A stretch of 6,765 nucleotides of DNA from CAYHBS01 sp964360995 (lineage in GTDB: Bacteria; Patescibacteriota; Minisyncoccia; Ryanbacterales; HO2-45-13). The position numbers and the translations under genes are program-made. The DNA lies in NCBI GenBank assembly GCA_964360995.1, contig CAYHYZ010000031.1, forward strand, positions 1-6,765, in the 5' to 3' direction. A model generated the notes under the pieces. It was not told the DNA's origin and searched no databases. It saw nothing but the letters and a program-made list of their open reading frames with translations. The number at the start of each line of letters is the position of its first letter. The first letter of the stretch is position 1. Below are positions 1 to 4,466 of the stretch, one piece after another.

Positions 1-60
1 CGCCCAAACAAAAAAAAACCCCCCCCCATCGGGGTTTTTTTTTGGGGGGTGTGCCGGGCG
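1..60. terminator. Homopolymer-rich, terminator-like hairpin (possibly bidirectional)
   Basis: A run of nine A (10-18) can pair with nine T (35-43), and C19-22 with G31-34, leaving a loop at 23-30. CGCCC at 1-5 can also pair with GGGCG at 56-60. On either strand a G/C stem is followed by a T run, so it could end transcription from both sides, most plausibly for a gene lying left of the window. The minus-strand unit on the right already has its own terminator at 145-174. Runs of 9 A, 9 C, 9 T and 6 G make this stretch prone to length errors in sequencing and assembly. Confidence 0.55.
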
Positions 61-61
61 C

Positions 62-130
62 AGCGTTGTTGCGCGAGCGCGCGCAACCGTGAGCCGGGGT
101 CGCGAAATTGTCGAGTGGCGACGAGACAAT
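62..130. repeat. Structured dispersed element, copy A
   Basis: The core at 62-94 reads AGCGTT, then an 8-bp perfect stem (GTTGCGCG 68-75 with CGCGCAAC 80-87) closed by the tetraloop AGCG, then CGTGAGC (88-94). The same architecture occurs at 2300-2332: 26 of 33 core positions are identical and two stem pairs are changed on both sides. Similarity may continue to the right, where AGTGG and CGACG followed by CAA appear in the same order in both copies. A second small hairpin follows (GTCG 110-113 with CGAC 119-122; ATTGTC 107-112 and GACAAT 125-130 are an alternative). The active strand is unknown; plus is shown in the description only because the copies are direct repeats. I do not recognise it as a named family. 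Confidence 0.6.
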
Positions 131-144
131 ATTTGTGACCACGC

Positions 145-174
145 AAAAAATATAAGCGCCAATGTGGCGCTTAT
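145..174 (-). terminator. Rho-independent terminator of the minus-strand unit
   Basis: ATAAGCGCC (152-160) pairs perfectly with GGCGCTTAT (166-174) around the 5-nt loop AATGT. Read on the minus strand the stem is followed by a T run (145-151). It lies about 20 nt beyond the stop codon of the small membrane protein gene, so it closes the tRNA-Ser(GCT) / YibE-F / PH-like unit. Confidence 0.85.
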
Positions 175-192
175 TTATGTATGTGTTAGATG

Positions 193-786
193 TTAAAACC
201 CCACAGCACGAAGCAGCATGTCGAGGATGCTTTCTTCGTATTCCTCATATGGCACACGATCAATGAGGGCGTCATGGATGTCTTGAGGGTCAGCGTCTCC
301 GAGCAGCAGCGAAGTGCGTGGGGTGAGTATGCTATCAAGCTCTACGCTCAAAAAAGTTCCTTCCTGTGGGTGTCGCAATAAACAAAACGATTTCATTTGT
401 TTGTATCTAAATAGACGATGTCCTACGCGAAGTCCGTGATCGTCGATTTTCATCTCAACGACGCGCGGCCTGCGTGCGCCGTGCAGCGCGATGGCGAATC
501 CCGCAAGCAGTGTCAGTGTTGCAAGGAGATAATTTCCATACACTGCAGAAAGCGCGGCAATAGTGCCCACCACAATAAAGACCGCAATGTACCAATTTGC
601 AGATTTTTCGTGAAAGTGATATTCAAGTGCATTCCAGGTAAGTAAAACATGGTGATGTCCGGGCGCATTATGTACCGCAGCTACGTCAGCATCAAATTCC
701 TCCGCTGTATCAGAGAAATCATTTTCATCTTCTTCAAGTGTGGTTGCTGTGTCAGCGTCTTCCCACTCCTGATCCTCTTCGTTCAT
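193..786 (-). CDS. Small two-TM membrane protein with PH-like C-terminal domain
   Basis: A 197-residue protein in three parts. Residues 1-38 are strongly acidic (many D/E) and probably disordered. Two hydrophobic helices follow at about 66-83 and 85-102, joined by a very short turn, so both ends probably face the cytoplasm. Residues 107-190 (starting RPRVVEMKIDDHGLRVG) look like a small beta-rich bacterial PH-like domain ending in an amphipathic helix. From memory this layout matches an uncharacterised family frequent in Parcubacteria; I cannot confirm the exact Pfam name, and no biochemical role is known to me. The start is 20 nt beyond the YibE/F stop, so the two can share a transcript. A TATACT box 8 nt upstream suggests its own promoter as well. 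There is no Shine-Dalgarno before the ATG. Confidence 0.85.
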   Translation of the reverse strand: MNEEDQEWEDADTATTLEEDENDFSDTAEEFDADVAAVHNAPGHHHVLLTWNALEYHFHEKSANWYIAVFIVVGTIAALSAVYGNYLLATLTLLAGFAIALHGARRPRVVEMKIDDHGLRVGHRLFRYKQMKSFCLLRHPQEGTFLSVELDSILTPRTSLLLGDADPQDIHDALIDRVPYEEYEESILDMLLRAVGF

Positions 787-794
787 ATGGTACT

Positions 795-800
795 AGTATA
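795..800 (-). promoter_or_regulatory. Putative -10 box (TATACT) for the PH-like protein gene
   Basis: On the minus strand TATACT ends 8 nt before the ATG at 786, placing the expected transcription start within about 2 nt of the start codon. No good -35 is visible 16-18 nt upstream, and the site lies just past the YibE/F stop. It matters mainly because the same arrangement recurs at other genes in the window. Confidence 0.45.
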
Positions 801-806
801 GGGTAT

Positions 807-1913
807 TTACGAGCGCACTTCAGAATTTCCCTGTGACTTTGGGGCAAGTAGCCACACGGCGATGAGTGTGGTGATGGGAACAGTGAGAATAATGGCAATA
901 CTACCGGCAATGGTGCGCACGATTTCTGCGGCGAATATTTCTCGGTTGATGCTTAGCATCACGTCGGACGTAGATGTATAAAAGAAGAGCAGTAAAGGAA
1001 GCGCGGCGCCTGCATACGCGAGTGCAAGGGTATTTACGAGTGCGCCCACATGCTCACGTCCAATAACAAGTGCGCGCGCGTATAATTCCTTTCGTTTCAT
1101 ATTCGGAGAAGCGCTCGAGAGTTCGGACACCGCTGCCGCTTGTGTGATTGCAATATCATCGAGCACTCCGAGCACTCCGATAATCATGGCGGCAAGCAGG
1201 AGCCCTTGAAAATCAATAAGCCCTTTTGTTGCGGTGTTGAGGTATACGCTTGCGTCCTCCACAAATCCGCTGAGGCGCGCGTAGGCAACCGCAAATTCTG
1301 CAAAAAGAATAGTAACCACAATCGTACACAGCGTACCCAGTAGCGCGGCGGTTGATTTTCTATTTATCCCATGCGTAAAAAAGATTGCCGCGGTGAGTAC
1401 GAGTGTGGCAAATATTGATCCAACCACCACCGGATTCATGCCACGTAGAATGAGGGGAAAGAGTATATAAAATAGTGAAGCAAAACTAAATGCCAGTGCG
1501 CCGAGCGAGCGCACACCTTGCCAGCCCCCAAAAAGAATTACCGCCGCAATAAATATCAGCGTAAGCACGGTGAGCGCAGGAATGCGATACGGTTCTCCTG
1601 CAGTATAAAGTTCGTCGCCGTTTACGGTGATTAAATATTGCACGTAAAACCGATCTCCGACTTTCAGTTTTGTAAAATCATTTTCCACCGTGATGACCTC
1701 TCCTTTCCTGGGCCCCTCCAGAAGTTTTGCGCCAAGCGTTTGCGTATGCGCGAGGATATCAAGCCCTTCAAGTGTGACGTCTTCCTCTTTTACAATTTCT
1801 GTTACCCGTGCTTTCCACGACCCCTGTAAATCCTGATGCACTTCTTGGGCGTACGCGAAAGGCGACACCAGCAAGACGAATAACAATAGGACAGCAGAAA
1901 TAACTTTTTGCAT
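807..1913 (-). CDS. YibE/F-family integral membrane protein
   Basis: A 368-residue protein with an N-terminal signal peptide (cleavage predicted after A22 in the context AYA-Q), an extracytoplasmic beta-rich domain at about 23-110, then about seven to eight membrane helices from residue 111 to the end. The diagnostic YibE/F features are the acidic motif LDDIAITQA (about 251-259) followed by a serine/glutamate helix, and GREHVGALVNTL (285-296). YibE/F proteins are widespread multipass proteins of unestablished transport function. Length and order fit a complete family member. ATG 1913 is chosen because it gives an intact signal peptide and no later Met would; it lies only 3 nt after the 3' end of tRNA-Ser(GCT), leaving no room for a Shine-Dalgarno outside the tRNA. 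The stop is 20 nt before the next gene. Family assignment is firm; substrate and role are unknown. Confidence 0.9.
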   Translation of the reverse strand: MQKVISAVLLLFVLLVSPFAYAQEVHQDLQGSWKARVTEIVKEEDVTLEGLDILAHTQTLGAKLLEGPRKGEVITVENDFTKLKVGDRFYVQYLITVNGDELYTAGEPYRIPALTVLTLIFIAAVILFGGWQGVRSLGALAFSFASLFYILFPLILRGMNPVVVGSIFATLVLTAAIFFTHGINRKSTAALLGTLCTIVVTILFAEFAVAYARLSGFVEDASVYLNTATKGLIDFQGLLLAAMIIGVLGVLDDIAITQAAAVSELSSASPNMKRKELYARALVIGREHVGALVNTLALAYAGAALPLLLFFYTSTSDVMLSINREIFAAEIVRTIAGSIAIILTVPITTLIAVWLLAPKSQGNSEVRS

Positions 1914-1916
1914 TTG

Positions 1917-2004
1917 CGGAGACGGTGGGATTCGAACCCACGAGGGCTTTTACACCCTACCTCGTTAGCAGTGAGGCGCTTTCGACCAACTCAGCCACGT
2001 CTCC
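1917..2004 (-). tRNA. tRNA-Ser, anticodon GCT
   Basis: A class II tRNA with a long variable arm. The acceptor stem GGAGACG pairs with CGTCTCC (7 bp) and the discriminator is G, as usual for bacterial tRNA-Ser. The anticodon loop is CTGCTAA (anticodon GCT, reading AGC and AGU). The T arm is GTGGG-TTCGAAT-CCCAC. The anticodon stem CCTCA / CGAGG has one A-C mismatch next to the loop. No CCA is encoded: the bases after the discriminator are CAA, immediately followed by the ATG of the YibE/F gene, so CCA must be added enzymatically. It is divergent from tRNA-Ser(TGA), 122 bp away. Confidence 0.95.
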
Positions 2005-2014
2005 AATGAGCCAA

Positions 2015-2020
2015 ATCCTA
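2015..2020 (-). promoter_or_regulatory. Putative -10 box (TAGGAT) for tRNA-Ser(GCT)
   Basis: On the minus strand TAGGAT ends 10 nt before the mature tRNA 5' end, a plausible -10 giving a very short tRNA leader. The -35 region is not convincing. A plus-strand TAGGAT at 2058-2063 forms an inverted repeat with it across the divergent tRNA gap; whether that copy is used is unclear. Confidence 0.35.
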
Positions 2021-2094
2021 TCACATCCCGAGGGTTTTCTGAAGTGTCAGATTCTGCTAGGATAGGCACGCTACTATATATGAAGATCCACTTG

Positions 2095-2123
2095 TTGACG
2101 GGAACATAGTGGCGACAAATACT
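2095..2123 (+). promoter_or_regulatory. Putative sigma70-type promoter of tRNA-Ser(TGA)
   Basis: TTGACG (2095-2100, 5 of 6 consensus) is separated by exactly 17 nt from AATACT (2118-2123, 4 of 6). The -10 ends 3 nt before the tRNA, so the start would fall at or just inside the mature 5' end, which is tight. An alternative with a longer leader is TATATA at 2075-2080. Confidence 0.45.
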
Positions 2124-2126
2124 TTT

Positions 2127-2213
2127 GGAGAGGTGGCAGAGTGGTTGAACGCACCAGTCTTGAAAACTGGAATGTCCGCAAGGGCATCGAGGGTTCGAAT
2201 CCCTCCCTCTCCG
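2127..2213 (+). tRNA. tRNA-Ser, anticodon TGA
   Basis: A class II tRNA. Acceptor stem GGAGAGG / CCTCTCC with discriminator G2213, anticodon stem CCAGT / ACTGG with loop CTTGAAA (anticodon TGA, reading UCN codons), a 6-bp variable arm around GCAA, and T arm GAGGG-TTCGAAT-CCCTC. CCA is not encoded (CAA follows G2213). The last 13 bases plus CA (2201-2215) are repeated exactly at 2382-2396, and the bases from the discriminator onward also form part of the following hairpin. Confidence 0.96.
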
Positions 2214-2215
2214 CA
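2201..2215 (+). repeat. 15-bp direct repeat, tRNA copy (att-like)
   Basis: CCCTCCCTCTCCGCA covers the 3' half of the T stem, the acceptor 3' strand, the discriminator and two following bases. The identical 15-mer lies at 2382-2396, 181 bp to the right. Duplication of a tRNA 3' end is the usual footprint of an integrase-type element, but no integrase is visible here. The second copy may instead be part of an RNA structure. Confidence 0.6.
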
Positions 2216-2248
2216 AAATCGGCGCCCGAAAGGGCGCTTTGATTTTGC
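2213..2248 (+). terminator. Terminator-like hairpin fused to the tRNA-Ser(TGA) 3' end
   Basis: The inner stem GCGCCC (2222-2227) pairs with GGGCGC (2232-2237) around a GAAA tetraloop, followed by TTT. An outer stem, GCAAAATC (2213-2220) with GATTTTGC (2241-2248), is perfect over 8 bp and includes the tRNA discriminator base. The T run after the inner stem is only three long, so termination may be weak; the outer stem suggests the hairpin also serves 3' processing or forms part of a larger structure. Confidence 0.6.
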
Positions 2249-2299
2249 GAGAGAGGAGCGATATGCTTGAGCATATTGCGAGAGGGATTCGAAAAGCGA

Positions 2300-2376
2300 A
2301 GCGATGTTTCGCAAGTATGCGAAACCGTGAGCTGCGGACACGACCAAGTGGTGCGACGGCAACGCTTGAGTCGCGG
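2300..2376. repeat. Structured dispersed element, copy B
   Basis: The core at 2300-2332 reads AGCGAT, a perfect 8-bp stem (GTTTCGCA 2306-2313 with TGCGAAAC 2318-2325) with tetraloop AGTA, then CGTGAGC (2326-2332). Relative to copy A at 62-94 the fourth stem pair is T-A instead of G-C and the eighth A-T instead of G-C, so pairing is kept while sequence changes. AGTGG (2347-2351), CGACG (2354-2358) and CAA (2360-2362) follow in the same order as in copy A. Confidence 0.6.
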
Positions 2377-2381
2377 AAGAA

Positions 2382-2396
2382 CCCTCCCTCTCCGCA
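2382..2396 (+). repeat. 15-bp direct repeat, distal copy of the tRNA-Ser 3' end
   Basis: CCCTCCCTCTCCGCA is identical to 2201-2215. The sequence to its left does not resemble the rest of the tRNA, so this is not a second or broken tRNA gene. It lies 34 bp before the first gene of the tiny-gene cassette. Confidence 0.6.
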
Positions 2397-2415
2397 GAAA
2401 GTTCCACAAATCAAA

Positions 2416-2422
2416 AAGGAGG
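2416..2422 (+). promoter_or_regulatory. Shine-Dalgarno (AAGGAGG) deciding a TTG start
   Basis: A near-perfect Shine-Dalgarno ends 8 nt before TTG at 2431. This spacing is the main reason for accepting the rare start codon; the next in-frame Met lies about 30 codons in, beyond the first CxxC motif. Confidence 0.8.
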
Positions 2423-2430
2423 ATTGAGAT

Positions 2431-2655
2431 TTGGAAATCAAAGAACGGCGCGTATGCAATGGATGCGGGTATGATGTAGCGCTGTGCATCATCGATGATG
2501 GAAAAACACTCCAATTCATGTCGACTCCGATGCGAAGGGAGTTCGCAGGTTTCGCGATTCTAACGGACTCGTGCCTCGAGTGCGGCCGTGAGCTCAACCT
2601 CATGTCCACGAGACCGGTTGACGAAAAACACAAAAGTTCAATGCGGAGGGAATAG
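2431..2655 (+). CDS. Tiny two-CxxCG protein, probable zinc ribbon, unknown function
   Basis: A 74-residue protein starting at TTG with a strong Shine-Dalgarno. It carries CNGCG at residues 9-13 and CLECG at 48-52; two such knuckles about 35 residues apart are typical of a single zinc-binding ribbon. An extra Cys lies at 19. The linker has a short beta-like stretch, and the last 15 residues are polar and probably disordered. There is no signal peptide, so it should be cytoplasmic. The stop is 2 nt before the next ATG, and the next gene's ribosome site lies inside this gene's last codons, so the two are co-translated from one mRNA. I do not recognise the family; a metal-binding fold is inferred, and nucleic acid or protein binding is only a possibility. 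Translation signals differ from the surrounding genes. Confidence 0.8.
   Translation: MEIKERRVCNGCGYDVALCIIDDGKTLQFMSTPMRREFAGFAILTDSCLECGRELNLMSTRPVDEKHKSSMRRE
2645..2650 (+). promoter_or_regulatory. Shine-Dalgarno (GGAGGG) for the second cassette gene
   Basis: Located in the last codons of the preceding gene, 7 nt before ATG 2658. It supports the ATG start and tight coupling of the two tiny genes. Confidence 0.75.
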
Positions 2656-2657
2656 CC

Positions 2658-2855
2658 ATGGAACAGTGCTCGAAACCGAATTGTACCCATCAGGTCACCG
2701 TGAACGTGCGCGACGAAAGCATCGTCGGAGGCATGCCTGCGGAAGTGGTGGTGTCGTGCTGTGAGACCGTAATCACGCGCGTGGTCGGAGGGATCACGCA
2801 GAAAATAGGAATGGATGGCGGATACTATAACGTAGTGACGCTCACCAAGTGCTAA
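2658..2855 (+). CDS. Tiny cysteine-containing protein, unknown function
   Basis: A 65-residue protein with no signal peptide or membrane segment. Cysteines lie at 4, 9, 34, 35 and at the very last residue (65). The middle is valine-rich and beta-like (VEVVVSCCETVITRVV-type alternation), which suggests a small beta fold, perhaps metal-bound or disulfide-bearing. It follows the zinc-ribbon gene by 2 nt and ends 8 nt before a strong terminator, making a closed two-gene unit. I do not recognise it. The clean Shine-Dalgarno, conserved-looking reading frame and terminator make a real gene likely despite its size. Confidence 0.75.
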   Translation: MEQCSKPNCTHQVTVNVRDESIVGGMPAEVVVSCCETVITRVVGGITQKIGMDGGYYNVVTLTKC

Positions 2856-2859
2856 ACCT

Positions 2860-2894
2860 AAAGGCGCCCGAGTTGAATACTCTGGGCGCTTTTT
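2860..2894 (+). terminator. Rho-independent terminator of the tiny-gene cassette
   Basis: GCGCCC (2864-2869) pairs with GGGCGC (2884-2889) and GAGT (2870-2873) with ACTC (2879-2882), with one bulged T and a TGAAT loop. Five T follow (2890-2894), partly pairing with AAA before the stem. It begins 5 nt after the cassette's last stop codon. The left arm shares GGCGCCCGA with the tRNA hairpin at 2221-2229. Confidence 0.9.
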
Positions 2895-2910
2895 CTATTC
2901 ACCTCGCTCT

Positions 2911-2940
2911 TTGATACTTCGGGGTGAAAAGCGATATCAT
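2911..2940 (+). promoter_or_regulatory. Promoter of the anchored extracytoplasmic protein gene
   Basis: TTGATA (2911-2916, 5 of 6) and TATCAT (2935-2940, 5 of 6) are separated by 18 nt. The predicted start is about 2947, only about 4 nt before ATG 2951. This is the best-formed promoter of the leaderless-type genes here and rules against the upstream GTG at 2924 as the start. Confidence 0.65.
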
Positions 2941-2950
2941 ACGGAACACT

Positions 2951-3682
2951 ATGTCTTTACTGCCTTCGCATATTTCGCGCTCAAAGCTCCTCGGTATTTC
3001 CAGCGCAATCGTTATTCTTGTTGGTGGAGTGTATATGTACCGATTACAAATACCAGGCGTACGATATGCAGCGCAAAAATTTGCAGTTGAGTCTCCGCTC
3101 ACGTGCGCAGCGGCGTCCACGCCAACGTTGACCGGCGGGGTACTTATCGAAGAGCGCACGATTGAAATGGACACTGCGAGCGAAATTGAACTGGTGCGCA
3201 CATTTAAATCTTCGGGGAATGCAGACTATCCACTTCCATCATCGGGACTTGTTATTGATGTATGCGATGAAGGGAAGTGGGAGACGGTATACCGCGCTGC
3301 CGCTGACAAAGAAGCTCCTGAGTCAATTGAACTTGATACGTTGGATACCGAACGTGGAAAAGTGCTTGTTGTAAAAAAAGAGTATGCGGGCGCGGGCACA
3401 TCGATGGAGTGGGAGATCATTGTGCTGAGTGAGAAAAAAACACAAATATATCCCAGAGGCGCATTGATTGATGACATCCTTGCCGGAAAAAACTATCAGT
3501 TTATGGGATATAACGAAGTCCACACCGAACGAAACATGGTAGTAGAAACGGTGCCTGGGTACTCGGAGGACGCCGCACGGTGCTGTCCTGATTTACCATC
3601 GCTCAAGATTTTCTATCAATTTACCAATGACAAGATCCGTGTAGTGTCCAGCGAGGTGGTTCCAGGTACGCCCAAGCGATAA
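2951..3682 (+). CDS. Membrane-anchored extracytoplasmic protein, unknown function
   Basis: A 243-residue protein with a short basic N-terminus, one hydrophobic segment at about 13-31, and the rest apparently outside the membrane. The segment lacks a clear cleavage site and has no lipobox, so it is probably an uncleaved anchor. Cysteines at 52, 105, 211 and 212 could form disulfides. The C-terminal motif DAARCCPDLPS (about 207-217), followed by a beta strand, resembles the CCPS-type ending seen in some secreted and lipoprotein families such as LppP/LprE; this is a motif resemblance from memory, not a family assignment. The start at 2951 is preferred over GTG 2924 because 2924 lies between the -35 and -10 elements. 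There is no Shine-Dalgarno. The next gene begins 55 nt after the stop with its own -10 box. Confidence 0.8.
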   Translation: MSLLPSHISRSKLLGISSAIVILVGGVYMYRLQIPGVRYAAQKFAVESPLTCAAASTPTLTGGVLIEERTIEMDTASEIELVRTFKSSGNADYPLPSSGLVIDVCDEGKWETVYRAAADKEAPESIELDTLDTERGKVLVVKKEYAGAGTSMEWEIIVLSEKKTQIYPRGALIDDILAGKNYQFMGYNEVHTERNMVVETVPGYSEDAARCCPDLPSLKIFYQFTNDKIRVVSSEVVPGTPKR

Positions 3683-3722
3683 TGCATCAACAGTTTTTGG
3701 TACTCAGTGGTGTTGCGTAGGG

Positions 3723-3728
3723 TATACT
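3723..3728 (+). promoter_or_regulatory. Putative -10 box (TATACT) for the 7-TM protein gene
   Basis: TATACT ends 9 nt before ATG 3738, predicting a leader of about 3 nt. The -35 is weak (TACTCA at 3701-3706, 16-nt spacer). No Shine-Dalgarno is present. Confidence 0.5.
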
Positions 3729-3737
3729 ACAGATAGT

Positions 3738-4466
3738 ATGACAAACGGCATGCTCTTTATGGCGCTTGTTGCCGGATCAATCGCAATTATTGCAATTGCG
3801 CAATTCTACTATTTTTTGCGCAAACGAGATCTTATTGCGCTCAACATCCATTTGCAGGCGCTCTTTTTTTCACTTTTCTGGATGATCATAGGTATCGTGT
3901 GGATGTTTTCCGGATTCTCCGACTTTTTTTCTTGGAAAGGGCAAGAGAATTTAGCATACACCTTTGGGTATCTTGCACAGCTTGGTGTGGGAGTTGCGCT
4001 GATTACATTGCTCATATTTTTTCATACGCGTATACAAGATCGCAGAGCGCTGTGGCTGTTATTTGCTCCGCTTATGTCACTTTCCATAATATTTATATGG
4101 TCTGTGTTAGTATTCGGTCTTCGCGTTGAAGGAGGTACATTTTTTTCCAATCCCTTTGCACTGACAAATTTTTCGAAAATGTTTTATAGCATTACTATTG
4201 TTCCCGCGCTCAGCGTGGCGGGGATTATGATGCTGCACGGACTACTTGATCAGCGTATCCCGCGTATCGAACGAAAATTTGTATTACTCGCCACACTTTC
4301 GGTCATTGTACTTGCAATCTCCGGCTCGCTAGAGGAAATGGGACTTACCACTGGTGAAATGGTGCCGCTCGCGCGATTACTCGCACTGGTGAGTGCGATG
4401 GCCGCATATATTGCCTCAACGAGTATTATCGAAGTGAAGGGCAAGCGAAGAGAGTTGGTTATTTAA
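3738..4466 (+). CDS. Seven-TM integral membrane protein, unknown function
   Basis: A 242-residue, strongly hydrophobic protein with helices at about 5-27, 33-58, 69-95, 103-128, 146-167, 179-197 and 208-230, and a short basic C-terminal tail (KGKRRE). The tail and the basic loop at 28-31 suggest those sides are cytoplasmic. The topology recalls the N-terminal 7-TM sensor modules of some histidine kinases and diguanylate cyclases, but no kinase, cyclase or other output domain follows, so it would be a stand-alone membrane module. SLEEMGL (197-203) near the last helix is the only notable charged patch in the membrane part. Its TAA overlaps the stop codon of the convergent comF-like gene by 4 bp, and no terminator separates them. 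Function unknown. Confidence 0.85.
   Translation: MTNGMLFMALVAGSIAIIAIAQFYYFLRKRDLIALNIHLQALFFSLFWMIIGIVWMFSGFSDFFSWKGQENLAYTFGYLAQLGVGVALITLLIFFHTRIQDRRALWLLFAPLMSLSIIFIWSVLVFGLRVEGGTFFSNPFALTNFSKMFYSITIVPALSVAGIMMLHGLLDQRIPRIERKFVLLATLSVIVLAISGSLEEMGLTTGEMVPLARLLALVSAMAAYIASTSIIEVKGKRRELVI

Larger units (their letters stand above)
2278..2396 (+). ncRNA. Candidate structured RNA or mini-element containing copy B
   Basis: GCGAGAGGG (2278-2286) can pair with CCCTCTCCGC (2386-2395) over 9 bp with a single bulged C, closing a domain that holds the 8-bp hairpin 2306-2325 and a possible 5-bp stem 2353-2357 / 2370-2374. A separate hairpin, ATATGC-TTGA-GCATAT, lies just before it (2261-2276). The 3' strand of the closing stem is the duplicated tRNA end. 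GAGGGATTCGA (2282-2292) is an exact 11-nt inverted copy of the tRNA T arm (2195-2205). No open reading frame here looks real: the short frames overlap the hairpins and lack Shine-Dalgarno sites. Whether it is transcribed is unknown. A weak promoter-like pair (TTGATT 2239-2244 and TATGCT 2262-2267, 17 nt apart) could drive it. Confidence 0.4.

Noticed and set aside
2278..2396. A degenerate second tRNA-Ser gene
   Set aside because: Only the last 15 bases match the tRNA; no D arm, anticodon arm or T loop is present upstream in the right order.
2586..2593. CCGTGAGC as a third copy of the dispersed element
   Set aside because: It lies in the zinc-ribbon gene, has no flanking hairpin and encodes part of the CGREL stretch; a chance match.
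1965..2690. A 241-residue minus-strand open frame and overlapping minus-strand frames at 2057-2514
   Set aside because: They run through tRNA-Ser(TGA), part of tRNA-Ser(GCT), the promoters and the antisense of the cassette genes, and have low-complexity, non-protein-like composition.
2221..2871. GGCGCCCGA repeat (2221-2229 and 2863-2871) as boundaries of a mobile cassette
   Set aside because: Both copies are arms of terminator hairpins, and the 152-174 terminator uses a related GCGCC/GGCGC stem, so a shared terminator style explains it better.
2924..2950. GTG start at 2924 for the anchored protein
   Set aside because: It lies between the -35 and -10 elements of the promoter 2911-2940, so it would not be on the transcript.
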